From Haliangium sp963772315 (GTDB lineage: Bacteria > Myxococcota_A > Polyangia > Haliangiales > Haliangiaceae), in assembly GCA_963772315.1 (NCBI GenBank), contig CAVYWJ010000002.1, positions 62,001-126,000 on the forward strand: a DNA stretch of 64,000 bases, given 5' to 3'. Positions 43,501 through 53,923 of this stretch are shown in pieces. Every line of letters begins with the position of its first letter. Position 1 is the stretch's first letter. Under the pieces are notes generated by a model, which worked only from the letters and a program-made list of their open reading frames with translations, had not been told where the DNA came from and made no database searches. The position numbers were made by a program, and so were the translations under genes.

Positions 43501-44280
43501 ATGCGGATCGTTCCCGTCCCCTGCTTGAAGGACAACTACGCCTATCTCGTCATCTGCGAGGCCACGAACACGGCAGCCGTGGTCGATCCCTCCGAGGCGC
43601 AGCCCGTGATCGAGGCCGTGCAGCGCGAAGGCGTGACTCCCAAGGCCATCTGGAACACCCACCATCACTGGGACCACACCGGCGGCAACAAGGATCTCCT
43701 CGGCGCATATCCCGAGCTCGAGGTCATTGCCCACGTCTCGGACCGGGGCCGCATCCCGGGCCAGACCACGTTCGTCGAGGACGGCGGCGAGGTCGAGCTC
43801 GGCAAGGAGTTGCGGGCGCATATCATCTACAACCCCGGCCACACCAGCGGCGCCATCAGCTATCACCTGCCCGAGCCCGCGGCCGTGTTCACCGGTGACA
43901 CCTTGTTCCTGGCCGGCTGCGGCCGTCTCTTCGAGGGCACGCCCGTGCAGATGCACGGCTCGCTCTCGCGCCTGGCCGCCCTGCCCGACGACACCCGCAT
44001 CTACTGCGGCCACGAGTACACCGCCTCCAACCTGCGCTTCGCCGCCGCGGTCGAGCCCGGCAACGAGGCCATCCAGGCGCGCGCTCGCGAGGTCGAGCGC
44101 ACCCGCACGGCCGGCGCGCCCACCATCCCTGGCACCATGGCCGACGAGCGCGCCACCAATCCCTTCCTGCGCGCCCACGTCCCCGACGTCGCCCGCGCCG
44201 CCCGCGCCGCCGAGCCCGCGGACAGCGACGCCCCGGTCGATGTCTTCGCCGCCCTGCGACGCTGGAAAGATCGCTTCTAG
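43501..44280 (+). CDS. gloB: Hydroxyacylglutathione hydrolase (glyoxalase II)
   Basis: 259 residues. Metallo-beta-lactamase fold with THHHWDH (53-59), PGHTSG, FTGDTLF and CGHEYT supplying the two-metal site. The C-terminal region with NPFLR is the glutathione-binding part of true glyoxalase II. It hydrolyses S-D-lactoylglutathione in methylglyoxal detoxification. The C-terminal ~45 residues are Ala-rich (RAARAAEPADSDAP). Followed immediately by an inverted-repeat element. Confidence 0.93.
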   Translation: MRIVPVPCLKDNYAYLVICEATNTAAVVDPSEAQPVIEAVQREGVTPKAIWNTHHHWDHTGGNKDLLGAYPELEVIAHVSDRGRIPGQTTFVEDGGEVELGKELRAHIIYNPGHTSGAISYHLPEPAAVFTGDTLFLAGCGRLFEGTPVQMHGSLSRLAALPDDTRIYCGHEYTASNLRFAAAVEPGNEAIQARAREVERTRTAGAPTIPGTMADERATNPFLRAHVPDVARAARAAEPADSDAPVDVFAALRRWKDRF

Positions 44281-44300
44281 CCAGCTCCCCAGATCGCAAC

Positions 44301-44453
44301 GAGGGGGAGCGTGGGCTCGTTCGGGCGGCGTTTCGGAGCGCTCCTCACCCGGAGGGTGAGGATGCCAGCGGAGAACCGAGCGGCGGTGGCCCCCGGACCG
44401 CAGGTCCGCCGGCCTGGCGCCGCGTCCGCCCGAACGCGCTCACGCTCCCCCTC
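44301..44453. repeat. Inverted-repeat element with internal hairpins, copy 2
   Basis: 28-bp arms at 44301-44328 and 44426-44453 match at 26 of 28 positions when inverted. Inside are hairpins CTCACCC/GGA/GGGTGAG (44344-44360) and CGGACC/GCA/GGTCCG (44395-44409). The internal part matches the element at 32371-32475. The preceding words CTCCCCAGATCGCA also open the tract near 27 kb. Could be a MITE-like element or a structured RNA; no transposase here. Confidence 0.7.
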
Positions 44454-44625
44454 GCCCACGAGTCACCTTTGAAGCGGCTGTTACGAGCAAGCAGGGTGAT
44501 GGCTGACCCGCGTCCGCCCGAACGCGCTCACGCTCCCCCTCGCCCACGAGTCACCTTTGAAGCGGCTGTTACGAGCAAGCAGGGTGATGGCCGCCCGCGT
44601 CCGCCCGGACGCGCTCACGTACCCC
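44421..44625. repeat. Tandem 87-88-bp repeat downstream of the element
   Basis: The unit starting CGCGTCCGCC occurs at 44421, 44509 and (partly) 44596. It includes GAGTCACCTTTGAAGCGGC and GTTACGAGCAAGCAGGGTG. The right arm of the inverted-repeat element is contained in each unit, so the arm has been amplified with its flank. No gene. Confidence 0.85.
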
Positions 44626-44657
44626 TCGCCCGCAACCGGAAAGCTGCCGCACCGGCG

Positions 44658-45868
44658 TCACACCAGCGGCAGCATCACCCGGAAGCAGCTGCCCTTGCCC
44701 GGCTCGGTCTCCACGTCGAGGTGCCCGTCGTGCCCCTCGACGATCCGGCGCGCCACGGCCAGCCCCACACCCGCGCCGTAGTACCTGGGATCCATTACAC
44801 CGTGAGGCTTGCCGAACGGCCGGAACAGCTTGGGCTGCATCTCCGGCGAGATGCCCGGCCCATCGTCGGCCACGGCGATCATCACGGCGCGCTCGTTGCG
44901 CTCGATCCAGGTGCGCACGGTGGTTCCCTCGGGGCAGTGAATCAGCGCATTCGAGATCAGCTGGCCAAACACCTGCGCCAGGCGCGCAGCATCCACGGGC
45001 AGAGACACCGGCACCGCGCTCACCAGCACGATCGAGCTTCCGGCGCGCGCGCGCCAGCTCCTCGCTGCGCCGGATCGCGGACTCGAGCAGCGGCCCGAAG
45101 CTCCGTGGCCTGCCGGACCAGACGCAGCTGGCCCACCGCCACCTCGGCCAGATCCACCATGCCGTCGACCAGTCGATTCATGAAGTCGCAGGTGTCCAGG
45201 CTCTCGCTCAGCATCACCCGCTGGTCCTCGGTGAGCTCCTGGGCCTCGTGCAAGAGATACGAGCAGCCCATGGACAGCACCAGCAGCGGATTGCGCAGAT
45301 CGTGAGCCGCCATGCGCAGCAGCCGGCTGTCGAGCCCCGGAGGCGGCTGCACCTGCTCCTGCAGCCCACGCACCTGCTCGCGTAGATCCTCGCGCGCGGC
45401 GTCCGAGGCCTCGTGCGCGCGCAGCCGCGCCAGCAAGTCGGGAAGCCGCGCATCCGGCTCGGCCGCAGCCAGGGCGCCCTGCACCACCTGCTCGAACGAG
45501 CGCCCGGGATCGGCGGTCCCCAGCACCAGCAACGCCGCGTCCGGTGCAGGGCTCTGCGCGGCCCACAGCCGATACGTCATCGCCGCATCCAGCCCTTGCA
45601 GATCGAGCAGCCACTCGCTCACGGCGCCCTGCGCGGACAGCCGCGCCAGGAAGTGCGCGAAGTGCTGCGCGCCGCCCGGGGCCACGAAGCGGCCGAACAT
45701 GCGGCCGTGCGCCCGACCGTCCCCGGGCGCGCGCGCCGGCTGCACCGGCTGCCCGGCGAACAGGCCGCCCTGATCGCAGAGCACCGCGGTGATACGGCCC
45801 GATACGTCACAGAGGATGGCGAGATGCCCGCGTCGCGGACCGTCGGTGCCAGGACTCTCTGGTTCCAT
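44658..45868 (-). CDS. PAS-type histidine kinase; two apparent frameshifts (45050-45100)
   Basis: About 402 residues if one base is removed near 45096-45098 and one near 45045-45052 (a GC-dinucleotide run). The first frame gives a sensor part and HisKA RMAAHDLRNPLLVLSMG. A short middle frame reads PLLESAIRRSEELARAR. The last frame carries the N-box VFGQLISNALIH, G1 box VADDGPGISPE, G2 box GAGVGLAVARRIVEGH and the stop. All catalytic boxes are present, so the sequence, if corrected, is intact. Otherwise it is a pseudogene. No membrane segment; signal unknown. Confidence 0.75.
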
Positions 45869-46340
45869 GATGTTCTCACCGTGCGCGCCAGCGTGCGCCC
45901 CGGTGTCTCGTTACAAGAATACATGCGGCCGCGCGCGGACACCAGAGCCGGTCGCCATGGCTTTCGGCCGCGCGCGCGTGACCGGCAAGACGCTCCTGCG
46001 GCGATATCGCGCCCGGCGATGTCGCGCCCGCCGGAGCGTTCCCTCGCTCATCTCGACGGCCTGGACGAAATCCTCGCGCACCGCTCAGGTCCGGCTGGGC
46101 GATCGCACCATGACAGCATAGCCCAGTGAGGCAAAGGCGCACAGCACGCTCGCGCCGGGTCAGCAGGCGAACGCGCGAGGCGCGCTTCCCTGGAAGGCCG
46201 TGCCAGGACCTCCCAGACGCCCGGAGCCACGAACACCGCTGCCTGGAGCCCGCAACACGCATCTCGGTACGGCGCTTGCTAACTCTCGGTCCGAACGATC
46301 GCACAGTACGCGCAGGTTGCGGTCAAGAAAGGATTTTCAA
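45869..46340. other. Intergenic region upstream of hemerythrin gene
   Basis: 472 bp with no supportable gene; frames on both strands are Arg/Ala-rich shadows. An imperfect inverted repeat begins ACGCTCC (45990) and ends GGAGCGT (46038), enclosing a 15-bp direct duplication of CGGCGAT(A/G)TCGCGCC. The promoters of the divergent histidine kinase and hemerythrin genes should lie here. Confidence 0.4.
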
Positions 46341-46952
46341 ATGATTACCGTTGGAATCTTGGGACTACTCCATGCAGACCACGAGACCGTCGACCAGCTG
46401 ATGGCCCAGATCGAAGCCACGGAAGCTGGCGCCGATGAGCGCCAGGAGCTGTTCTTGCGCTTCAAGGAAGAGATGATGGTGCACAAGGTGGCCGAGGAGC
46501 GAGTCTTCTACGCCAAGCTCCTGCAGCACCCTGAAGCGCGCGAGAAGGGCAAGCACTGCAATGAGGAGCACAGCGAGGTGGTGGAGATGATCCACAAGCT
46601 CGAGCAGCTCGACAGCAGCAGCCCCCGGTGGCTTCAGACCTTCACCAAGCTGAAATCGTCCATCAAGCATCACGTGAAGGAAGAGGAGAACGAGATTGCC
46701 CCGCTGGCCAGGCGCATCCTCGGCGACGACCAGCTCGAGCAGCTGGGCCAGGCCTTCCTCCAGGAGAAGCAGCTCGTGCAGGCGCGGATGCACGGCGAGG
46801 AGATGCCGGACGAGGTGCAGATCGAGGGCAGCGACCTCGAAGAGCAGAGCCGGGAAGCGCTGTATCACCTCGCTCAGGAGCATGACATCGCTGGCCGCTC
46901 GCACATGAACAAGGAAGAGCTGGTGGGCGCGCTCCGCTACGGCGCTCCCTGA
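46341..46952 (+). CDS. Hemerythrin-like HHE domain protein with C-terminal Rho/SAP-like segment
   Basis: 203 residues from ATG 46341 (AAAGGATTTTCAA upstream). Residues 1-150 form the four-helix HHE domain with iron-ligand-type residues: His11/His14, HKVAEERVF, HCNEEHSE, IKHHVKEEENE. The last ~45 residues (SREALYHLAQEHDIAGRSHMNKEELVGALR) look like a Rho N-terminal or SAP-type helix-extended-loop-helix, often nucleic-acid binding. Likely senses or binds oxygen or handles iron. The fusion suggests DNA or RNA association. Confidence 0.85.
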   Translation: MITVGILGLLHADHETVDQLMAQIEATEAGADERQELFLRFKEEMMVHKVAEERVFYAKLLQHPEAREKGKHCNEEHSEVVEMIHKLEQLDSSSPRWLQTFTKLKSSIKHHVKEEENEIAPLARRILGDDQLEQLGQAFLQEKQLVQARMHGEEMPDEVQIEGSDLEEQSREALYHLAQEHDIAGRSHMNKEELVGALRYGAP

Positions 46953-47515
46953 GCCTCCTCCAATCCTTCATCACCGCTCCCTCGTCACGACTGCCCGGTG
47001 GAGACACCAAGGTGGCCGTGACTCGACTATTTTCGGCTGTGGATCGCGCCGCCGTGGTGGCCCACGCCCCCGGCCGTGCCGCCGCCTACTCGCCTCCACG
47101 TGGCCCCGCGCCTCCGTTCGTGCCCGGGGCACCCGAGGCATGACGTGCTGGTGCAGCAGCGTCACCGGAGAGAGGACGTCGCGGGGCTTCCAGAGGTTCA
47201 TCTGGCGGGGTGACGGACCTATTTCGCACACCGTGTCACGATCGCCCAGGGTCATGACCAGCGGCACGCCTGCCGGGCGCAGCGGTCTCTGGCGCGGCTC
47301 CGCGTCAGGGCCTCGGGCATTGATGATGAGATGTCGCGGATTCTGCGGGTTTCGACATCGAGTCCAGCGAAATCTCTCGCTCCCGGGCCTCTCGGAGGGG
47401 GCCCCTTCGATCCTGGCGCATCGCTTGCAGCAAGGTCTCTCACGAAAAGCCGGAACAACCCGGCGATTGCACGACATGCAGTCTCGCTTGGGACGGAAAT
47501 GAAAAGGAGATTTCT
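46953..47515. other. Intergenic region upstream of stress-type operon
   Basis: 563 bp. Overlapping frames on both strands (about 120-170 codons) have no ribosome binding site and no recognisable motif, so none is called. A short hairpin GCCGG/CCGGC lies at about 47440-47456. The last 30 bp hold the strong AAAAGGAGATTTCT leader of the next gene. Confidence 0.4.
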
Positions 47516-48034
47516 ATGGAACGCGACACCGCACAGACCCCGAATCAGTCCAATCAAGGCAACCAGCGCTACATCCGCGACGAGGACAACCAGCTCGCGT
47601 CCGAGGGGAGCCAGCTCGACCACGTCCGCGACACCATCGAGGAAGGCGTCGAGCGCGGCTCGCGCAAGATCTCCGAGACCGCGCACCGCGTGGCCGATCG
47701 CACCCGCGAGGTGGCCGGCAACGTGAAGACCCGCGCCAGCGAGATTGGCGCCCGCGTGGCCGATCGCACCGACGCGGCCATGAATGTGGCTGGCGAGCGC
47801 ATCGAGAACCTGGGGCAGTCGCTCCGTGGTCGCGCCTCCGACGAGGGCCGCGTGGGCAAGGTGCTCAGCCGCACCGCCTCGGCTCTGGAGCAGAGCGGCC
47901 TGTACCTGCAGGAGTCCACGCCCACCGACGTGCGCATGGATCTGGAAGATGTCATGCGCAAGCGGCCGGTCACGACGCTGCTGGTCGGCGCCGGCATCGG
48001 CTTCCTGATCGCGCGTGCGCTGCGAAGGGATTGA
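47516..48034 (+). CDS. YqjD/ElaB (DUF883)-like stress protein
   Basis: 172 residues with an excellent ribosome binding site (AAGGAG, 7 nt). A hydrophilic N-terminus leads into amphipathic Ala/Arg/Asp repeats (RVADRTREVAGNVKTRASEIG), then a C-terminal anchor (RPVTTLLVGAGIGFLIARALRRD) like that of YqjD/ElaB, which are membrane-tethered and stress induced. First of three closely spaced genes ending in a T-rich terminator. Confidence 0.78.
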   Translation: MERDTAQTPNQSNQGNQRYIRDEDNQLASEGSQLDHVRDTIEEGVERGSRKISETAHRVADRTREVAGNVKTRASEIGARVADRTDAAMNVAGERIENLGQSLRGRASDEGRVGKVLSRTASALEQSGLYLQESTPTDVRMDLEDVMRKRPVTTLLVGAGIGFLIARALRRD

Positions 48035-48037
48035 ACC

Positions 48038-48538
48038 ATGCACTCGGAAGGATCGTATCAACGAGCAAACGTCCGCGCGCTGAGCGTACCGTCGAATGGT
48101 GGTGTGCGTGAGCGCCGGCGTACCGAGGAGCTGCCCGGGGAAGAGCAACCTTCCATCGCTCAGCTCATCGGTGGACTCGTGGCCGATGCAGAGCATGTGA
48201 TTCGCAAGGAGCTCGAGCTCGCCAAGGTGGAGATCGAGGACATGGGCCGGAAGGCGGGACGCACCGCCGTCGCTGTGGCCTCGGGCGGGTTGATCGCGGG
48301 GGCCGGCGGCCTGCTGCTCCTGTTCATGCTCGTGCACCTCATCACCAGCGTGGCTGGCGTGGAGCTCTGGATTTCTTACGCGATCGTGGGCGGCGCCGTG
48401 GCAGTCATCGGCGGCATCTTGCTTGCTTCAGGCATTGCCCGCATTCGCAACATCGACCTGGTGCCGCGAGAGACTGCAGACGCTCTCAGAAAGGATGCCC
48501 AATGGATCCGCGAACAGAATCCATTAAGCAAGAAGTAG
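48038..48538 (+). CDS. Phage-holin-superfamily/Holin-X-like membrane protein
   Basis: 166 residues, 3 bp after the previous stop. A cytoplasmic helix (SIAQLIGGLVADAEHVIRKE) precedes two hydrophobic helices (AVAVASGGLIAGAGGLLLLFMLVHL and WISYAIVGGAVAVIGGILLASGIA), matching the putative holin-X (PF07332) layout common beside DUF883 genes. Probably an envelope protein rather than a lytic holin. Its end overlaps the next gene by 37 bp. Confidence 0.8.
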   Translation: MHSEGSYQRANVRALSVPSNGGVRERRRTEELPGEEQPSIAQLIGGLVADAEHVIRKELELAKVEIEDMGRKAGRTAVAVASGGLIAGAGGLLLLFMLVHLITSVAGVELWISYAIVGGAVAVIGGILLASGIARIRNIDLVPRETADALRKDAQWIREQNPLSKK

Positions 48539-49698
48539 ATCAAACCCTCGAGGACATGGCCGAGAAGATGGAACAGATCGAGTCCCGGGTGTACGGGGCT
48601 GCGCGCGAGACGGTGCAGAACGTCAAGGAGAAGCTCGACGTCCGTCACCTGACCGCGGAGCATCCGTGGACCATGCTCGGCGCCTCGGTGGCGGTGGGCT
48701 TCGTCGCCGGCAACATCCGGCGCTCGGAGTCGCGGCGCAAGCGGCGTCTGGGGGCGGCGGCGGAGCTCGAGGCCGGGCGTCGTTTCTCCTACGATCACAG
48801 CGACGATCCCTACGAGCAGAGCGACGACGAGGCCTACGGAATGGCGGAGATGGTGCACGTCACCGGGTACGAGCGGGGCGCGGCAGGGTACGGGGAAGAG
48901 TCGAGCGGTTATCGTCAGGGCGTGAGCGGGCATGGCAAGGAAGAGCGTCATCCCTCCCGGGAGCTCGTGCGCCGTTCCATCTCGCGCGTGTCCTCACGCG
49001 TGAAGGCGAGCGCGCCTGGGTTTCTATCTTCTCTGAAGGAGCACTTCGGAGACGAGATCGAGGCCATCAAGAAGGCTGCCCTCATCACCGTGGGCAACAG
49101 CTTGAGCGGGCTCATTCACAAGAACATGCCGCAGTTCGCGCAGGAGTTCGACCGCGTCCGTCAGGACGGCGGCCAGGAGGGCAGCGGGCAAGGCGGCTCG
49201 CAGCAGAGCCAGCAACGTACCCAGGGTGGATCCCAGGGCCATGGCGAGAGCCGGTATGGCAGCGAGAGCCGGCAGGGCAGTGGGAGCCAGTACGGTAGCG
49301 AGGGTCGGTACGGCAGTGGGAATCAGTACGGTGGCGAGTATCAGGGGCAGAGCGAGCGGTACGGCAGCCAGGGGCAGCAGGGACAGGGTCGGTCGGGCAG
49401 CCAGGGACAGGGCGAGGGGCGATACGGCAGTCAGGGGCAGCAGGGACAGCAGGGACAGGGTCGGTCAGGCAGCCAGGGGCAGGGCGAGACGAGGTACGGC
49501 AGCCAGGGGCAGCAGGGACAGGGTCGGGCGGGCGGCCAGGGGCAGGGCGAGGGGCGGTACGGCGGCCAGCAGACGCGTGGATACAACCCCGATTCGTCGA
49601 ATATCGGCTCCTCGGTGGAGAACGAGTACGGCAATCGTGACAACGAGGGCGGACAAGGAACTTCCGGTCATCCAACGGGTCGGAAGGGCCACAATTGA
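48502..49698 (+). CDS. DUF3618-like protein with long Gly/Gln/Ser repeat tail
   Basis: 398 residues, overlapping the holin-like gene by 37 bp. An N-terminal helical region (SIKQEVDQTLEDMAEKMEQIE) and a short membrane segment (PWTMLGASVAVGFVAGNI) resemble DUF3618-type proteins of the same operons. The tail (about 210-375) is built of RYGSQGQQGQG(R)SGSQGQGE-type repeats rich in Gly, Gln, Ser and Tyr, therefore disordered, like desiccation- or matrix-type proteins. A role in envelope protection is plausible. Confidence 0.75.
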   Translation: MDPRTESIKQEVDQTLEDMAEKMEQIESRVYGAARETVQNVKEKLDVRHLTAEHPWTMLGASVAVGFVAGNIRRSESRRKRRLGAAAELEAGRRFSYDHSDDPYEQSDDEAYGMAEMVHVTGYERGAAGYGEESSGYRQGVSGHGKEERHPSRELVRRSISRVSSRVKASAPGFLSSLKEHFGDEIEAIKKAALITVGNSLSGLIHKNMPQFAQEFDRVRQDGGQEGSGQGGSQQSQQRTQGGSQGHGESRYGSESRQGSGSQYGSEGRYGSGNQYGGEYQGQSERYGSQGQQGQGRSGSQGQGEGRYGSQGQQGQQGQGRSGSQGQGETRYGSQGQQGQGRAGGQGQGEGRYGGQQTRGYNPDSSNIGSSVENEYGNRDNEGGQGTSGHPTGRKGHN

Positions 49699-49709
49699 GG
49701 AACCACCGC

Positions 49710-49812
49710 TGGCCGCGGTCCAGCGCATGGCACTTGTAGCCGTCTGCACGCCTGCGCGTGTAGCCATCTGCAAGCCCATGCTCTGACCGCGGCCATTTTG
49801 TTTTATTTTTTG
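49710..49812 (+). terminator. Probable terminator of the 47.5-49.7 kb operon
   Basis: TGGCCGCGGTC (49710-49720) is exactly inverted as GACCGCGGCCA (49785-49795), followed by TTTTGTTTTATTTTTT (49796-49811). The loop of 64 nt is long, but the T-tract right after the second arm is striking in this G+C-rich sequence. It lies 12 bp after the stop of the repeat-tail gene. Confidence 0.55.
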
Positions 49813-49893
49813 GCCAGCCGGACGTCATCCAGCCGGACGTCAGGGCGGTGTTCCCGATGAGCCCTGGCTCGTCGAGCGTGCTCGTAGCAGCGC

Positions 49894-50976
49894 TCAGCTC
49901 TCGGCGAAGATCTCGTCGAGGCTAGCGGCGCCGAGCGTGCGATCGAACCAGCGTTGCAGGTCATCGGCGCTGGCAGCGCCGACCCGCCCCAGCAACGACT
50001 CGGGCAGCGCTCCGAACCGCTGCCCGAGCAATCGCAGCAGCAGTCGCCGGCGCTCTCGCTCCAGCCCGCGCTCCAGCCCCTGATCGAAACCTTCCTGTCT
50101 CAGCTTGTCGGCAACGGTCACGATGGCCTCCTCGACATCCTCGCCGACCAGGGGCAACAAGCGGGCACGCAGCATATCCAGGTCAACGTGGCGATTGACG
50201 TGCAGAGTATATCGCAAGAACACTACCAGGCGCTCCACGTTCCCTGCCACCGCCATGTCGCGCAGCTCCGCGCGCCAGTCGCCGGTCAGGCGATCGAGAA
50301 AGTCATCGGCCGCAGCCCGGGCCATGGCGAACAGGCTCAGCCTGGCGAACGCGTCCATGTGCCGCGCCCGCAGCTCGTCATCGCTGGCTGCGCACAGATC
50401 GTCGAGGACGAAGCCGCACGCCAGGAGATGCGGCGCGAACAGCGTATTCCCGGTCGAGCCATAGAGCTCACCCATGGATCGCGGCGCCTGCCACGGACGC
50501 GTCCCGTGATAGACCACCACGGGCAAGATCGCGGGCACCGTCCTGGCTTCGGGATGCAGCCGCCGCCAGTGTCGCCACATCTTGCCGTGCATATCCAGCA
50601 CGCGCAGGATCATCCACCACTCCTCCTTGCGCTGGTGCTCGATCAGGAACCATAGCAGCACCTCCTCGCCCTCGGTCACGCGCGCGCAGAAGACCAGATC
50701 ACCCACGCGCTGCGCCAGCACCTCGTCGACAAAGCTCGCCGGCATGGGCGCCAGCGACGGCCAGTCGATGCGCGCGGCCAGCTCTGCGGGCAAGATCGCG
50801 CGCAACTCGTCCGCGGCCAGCACCGGGTCGCCGAAGACTTCTTTGAAGAAGCCATCGTGCACGGTGCGCGGCACGCGCGCGGCCGTGTCTCCGGTAGCCG
50901 GCGTGTCCCGCCCGGCCCCTGCCCCGCGCGTCCCACCTCGACGCTTCCCGCGACCTGGTCGCCTGCGCTGGCTCAT
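49894..50976 (-). CDS. Rpn family recombination-promoting nuclease/putative transposase, DUF4351 C-terminus
   Basis: 360 residues from ATG 50976 (a GTG lies 15 bp upstream). HDGFFKEVFGDPVLAADELRAILP is the Rpn/YhgA (PF04754) opening. VGDLVFCARVTEGEEVLLWFLIEHQRKEEW holds the PD-(D/E)XK residues Asp, Glu and the EHQ(R)K motif. LVFLRYTLHVNRHVDLDMLR and the DUF4351 tail (LLRLLGQRFGALPES to SLDEIFAES) complete it. These proteins act as endonucleases linked to genome rearrangement or phage defence. Shares its C-terminal module with the protein at 28012-28905. Confidence 0.88.
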   Translation of the reverse strand: MSQRRRPGRGKRRGGTRGAGAGRDTPATGDTAARVPRTVHDGFFKEVFGDPVLAADELRAILPAELAARIDWPSLAPMPASFVDEVLAQRVGDLVFCARVTEGEEVLLWFLIEHQRKEEWWMILRVLDMHGKMWRHWRRLHPEARTVPAILPVVVYHGTRPWQAPRSMGELYGSTGNTLFAPHLLACGFVLDDLCAASDDELRARHMDAFARLSLFAMARAAADDFLDRLTGDWRAELRDMAVAGNVERLVVFLRYTLHVNRHVDLDMLRARLLPLVGEDVEEAIVTVADKLRQEGFDQGLERGLERERRRLLLRLLGQRFGALPESLLGRVGAASADDLQRWFDRTLGAASLDEIFAES

Positions 50977-51107
50977 ACCGCCGCTATACACCCGCCCTGT
51001 GACACTGGATGCAGCTCACCTGCCGCCAGGAAGCGCCGCGCTCACTGTGGCGGACAGCAGTCCGGTATCCACGCGAGCGCCGCACCTGGCGGTGTTGCGG
51101 CGTGCGC

Positions 51108-53316
<2,209 letters not shown>

Positions 53317-53420
53317 GCTGATCTCCTATCGCGCCCGCGCTGCACACGCGACCGTATCCGGCACTGTACAACGCCCTCGTCGCGACTGTCATGCCACGGC
53401 CGGTCGCGGGTCTTGCAAAG

Positions 53421-53798
53421 CCGTCCGGATCTTTTCCAGACGCGTCTGCAGCTGCTGCGAAGCCGTCCGGCTCCCGTAAATTCGCGTCCGCAGACTCCGC
53501 GAACCCGTCCGACTCCCGTAAATTCGCGTCCGCAGACTCCGCGAACCCGTCCGGCGCCCGTACGTTCGCGTCCGCAGACCCTGCGAAGCCGTCCGGCGCC
53601 CGTACATTCGCGTCCGCAGACCCTGCGAAGCCGTCCGGCGCCCGTACATTCGCGTCCGCGGACCCTGCGAGCCCGTCCGGCGCCCGTACATTCGCGTCCG
53701 CGGACCCTGCGAGCCCGACCCGAGCTCTGCCGGACGCCTCCGCAGCGGCCGCGAACCCGGCCGGCTCCTTGCCAGACGCCTCCACGGCTGCTGCTGGC
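53421..53798. repeat. Nine-unit 42-bp minisatellite
   Basis: Units begin with CCG at 53421, 53463, 53505, 53547, 53589, 53631, 53673, 53715 and 53757. The period is exactly 42 bp throughout, although outer units have diverged at many bases. Exact phase without indels suggests selection on a 14-residue repeat or on spacing. Both strands are open: plus gives PSGARTFASADPAK, minus gives DGFAGSADANVRAP. Neither has a good ribosome binding site. Lies upstream of the SIR2-like gene. Not a CRISPR (no spacers). Confidence 0.85.
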
Positions 53799-53923
53799 CG
53801 GTCCGGGAAGGCGACGGCGGGTTGACGTGAGGCCGGGTGCGTCGTGCGGGCCGGTCCGGGCTAGCTTCTTGCGCGCGGCTGGGCAAGAATACCGCCCACT
53901 TCCCACTATCTCGGAATGGAACC

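Noticed and set aside
46971..47477. 168-codon minus-strand frame between hemerythrin and the stress operon
   Set aside because: Arg/Pro/Cys-rich without motifs or ribosome binding site; the opposite strand is equally open.
53421..53798. CRISPR array
   Set aside because: The 42-bp period is wholly repeat without spacers; units diverge gradually, as in a minisatellite.
53391..53825. 144-codon plus-strand protein across the minisatellite
   Set aside because: Open in several frames because 42 is a multiple of three; no ribosome binding site. Kept as a repeat feature and an open question.
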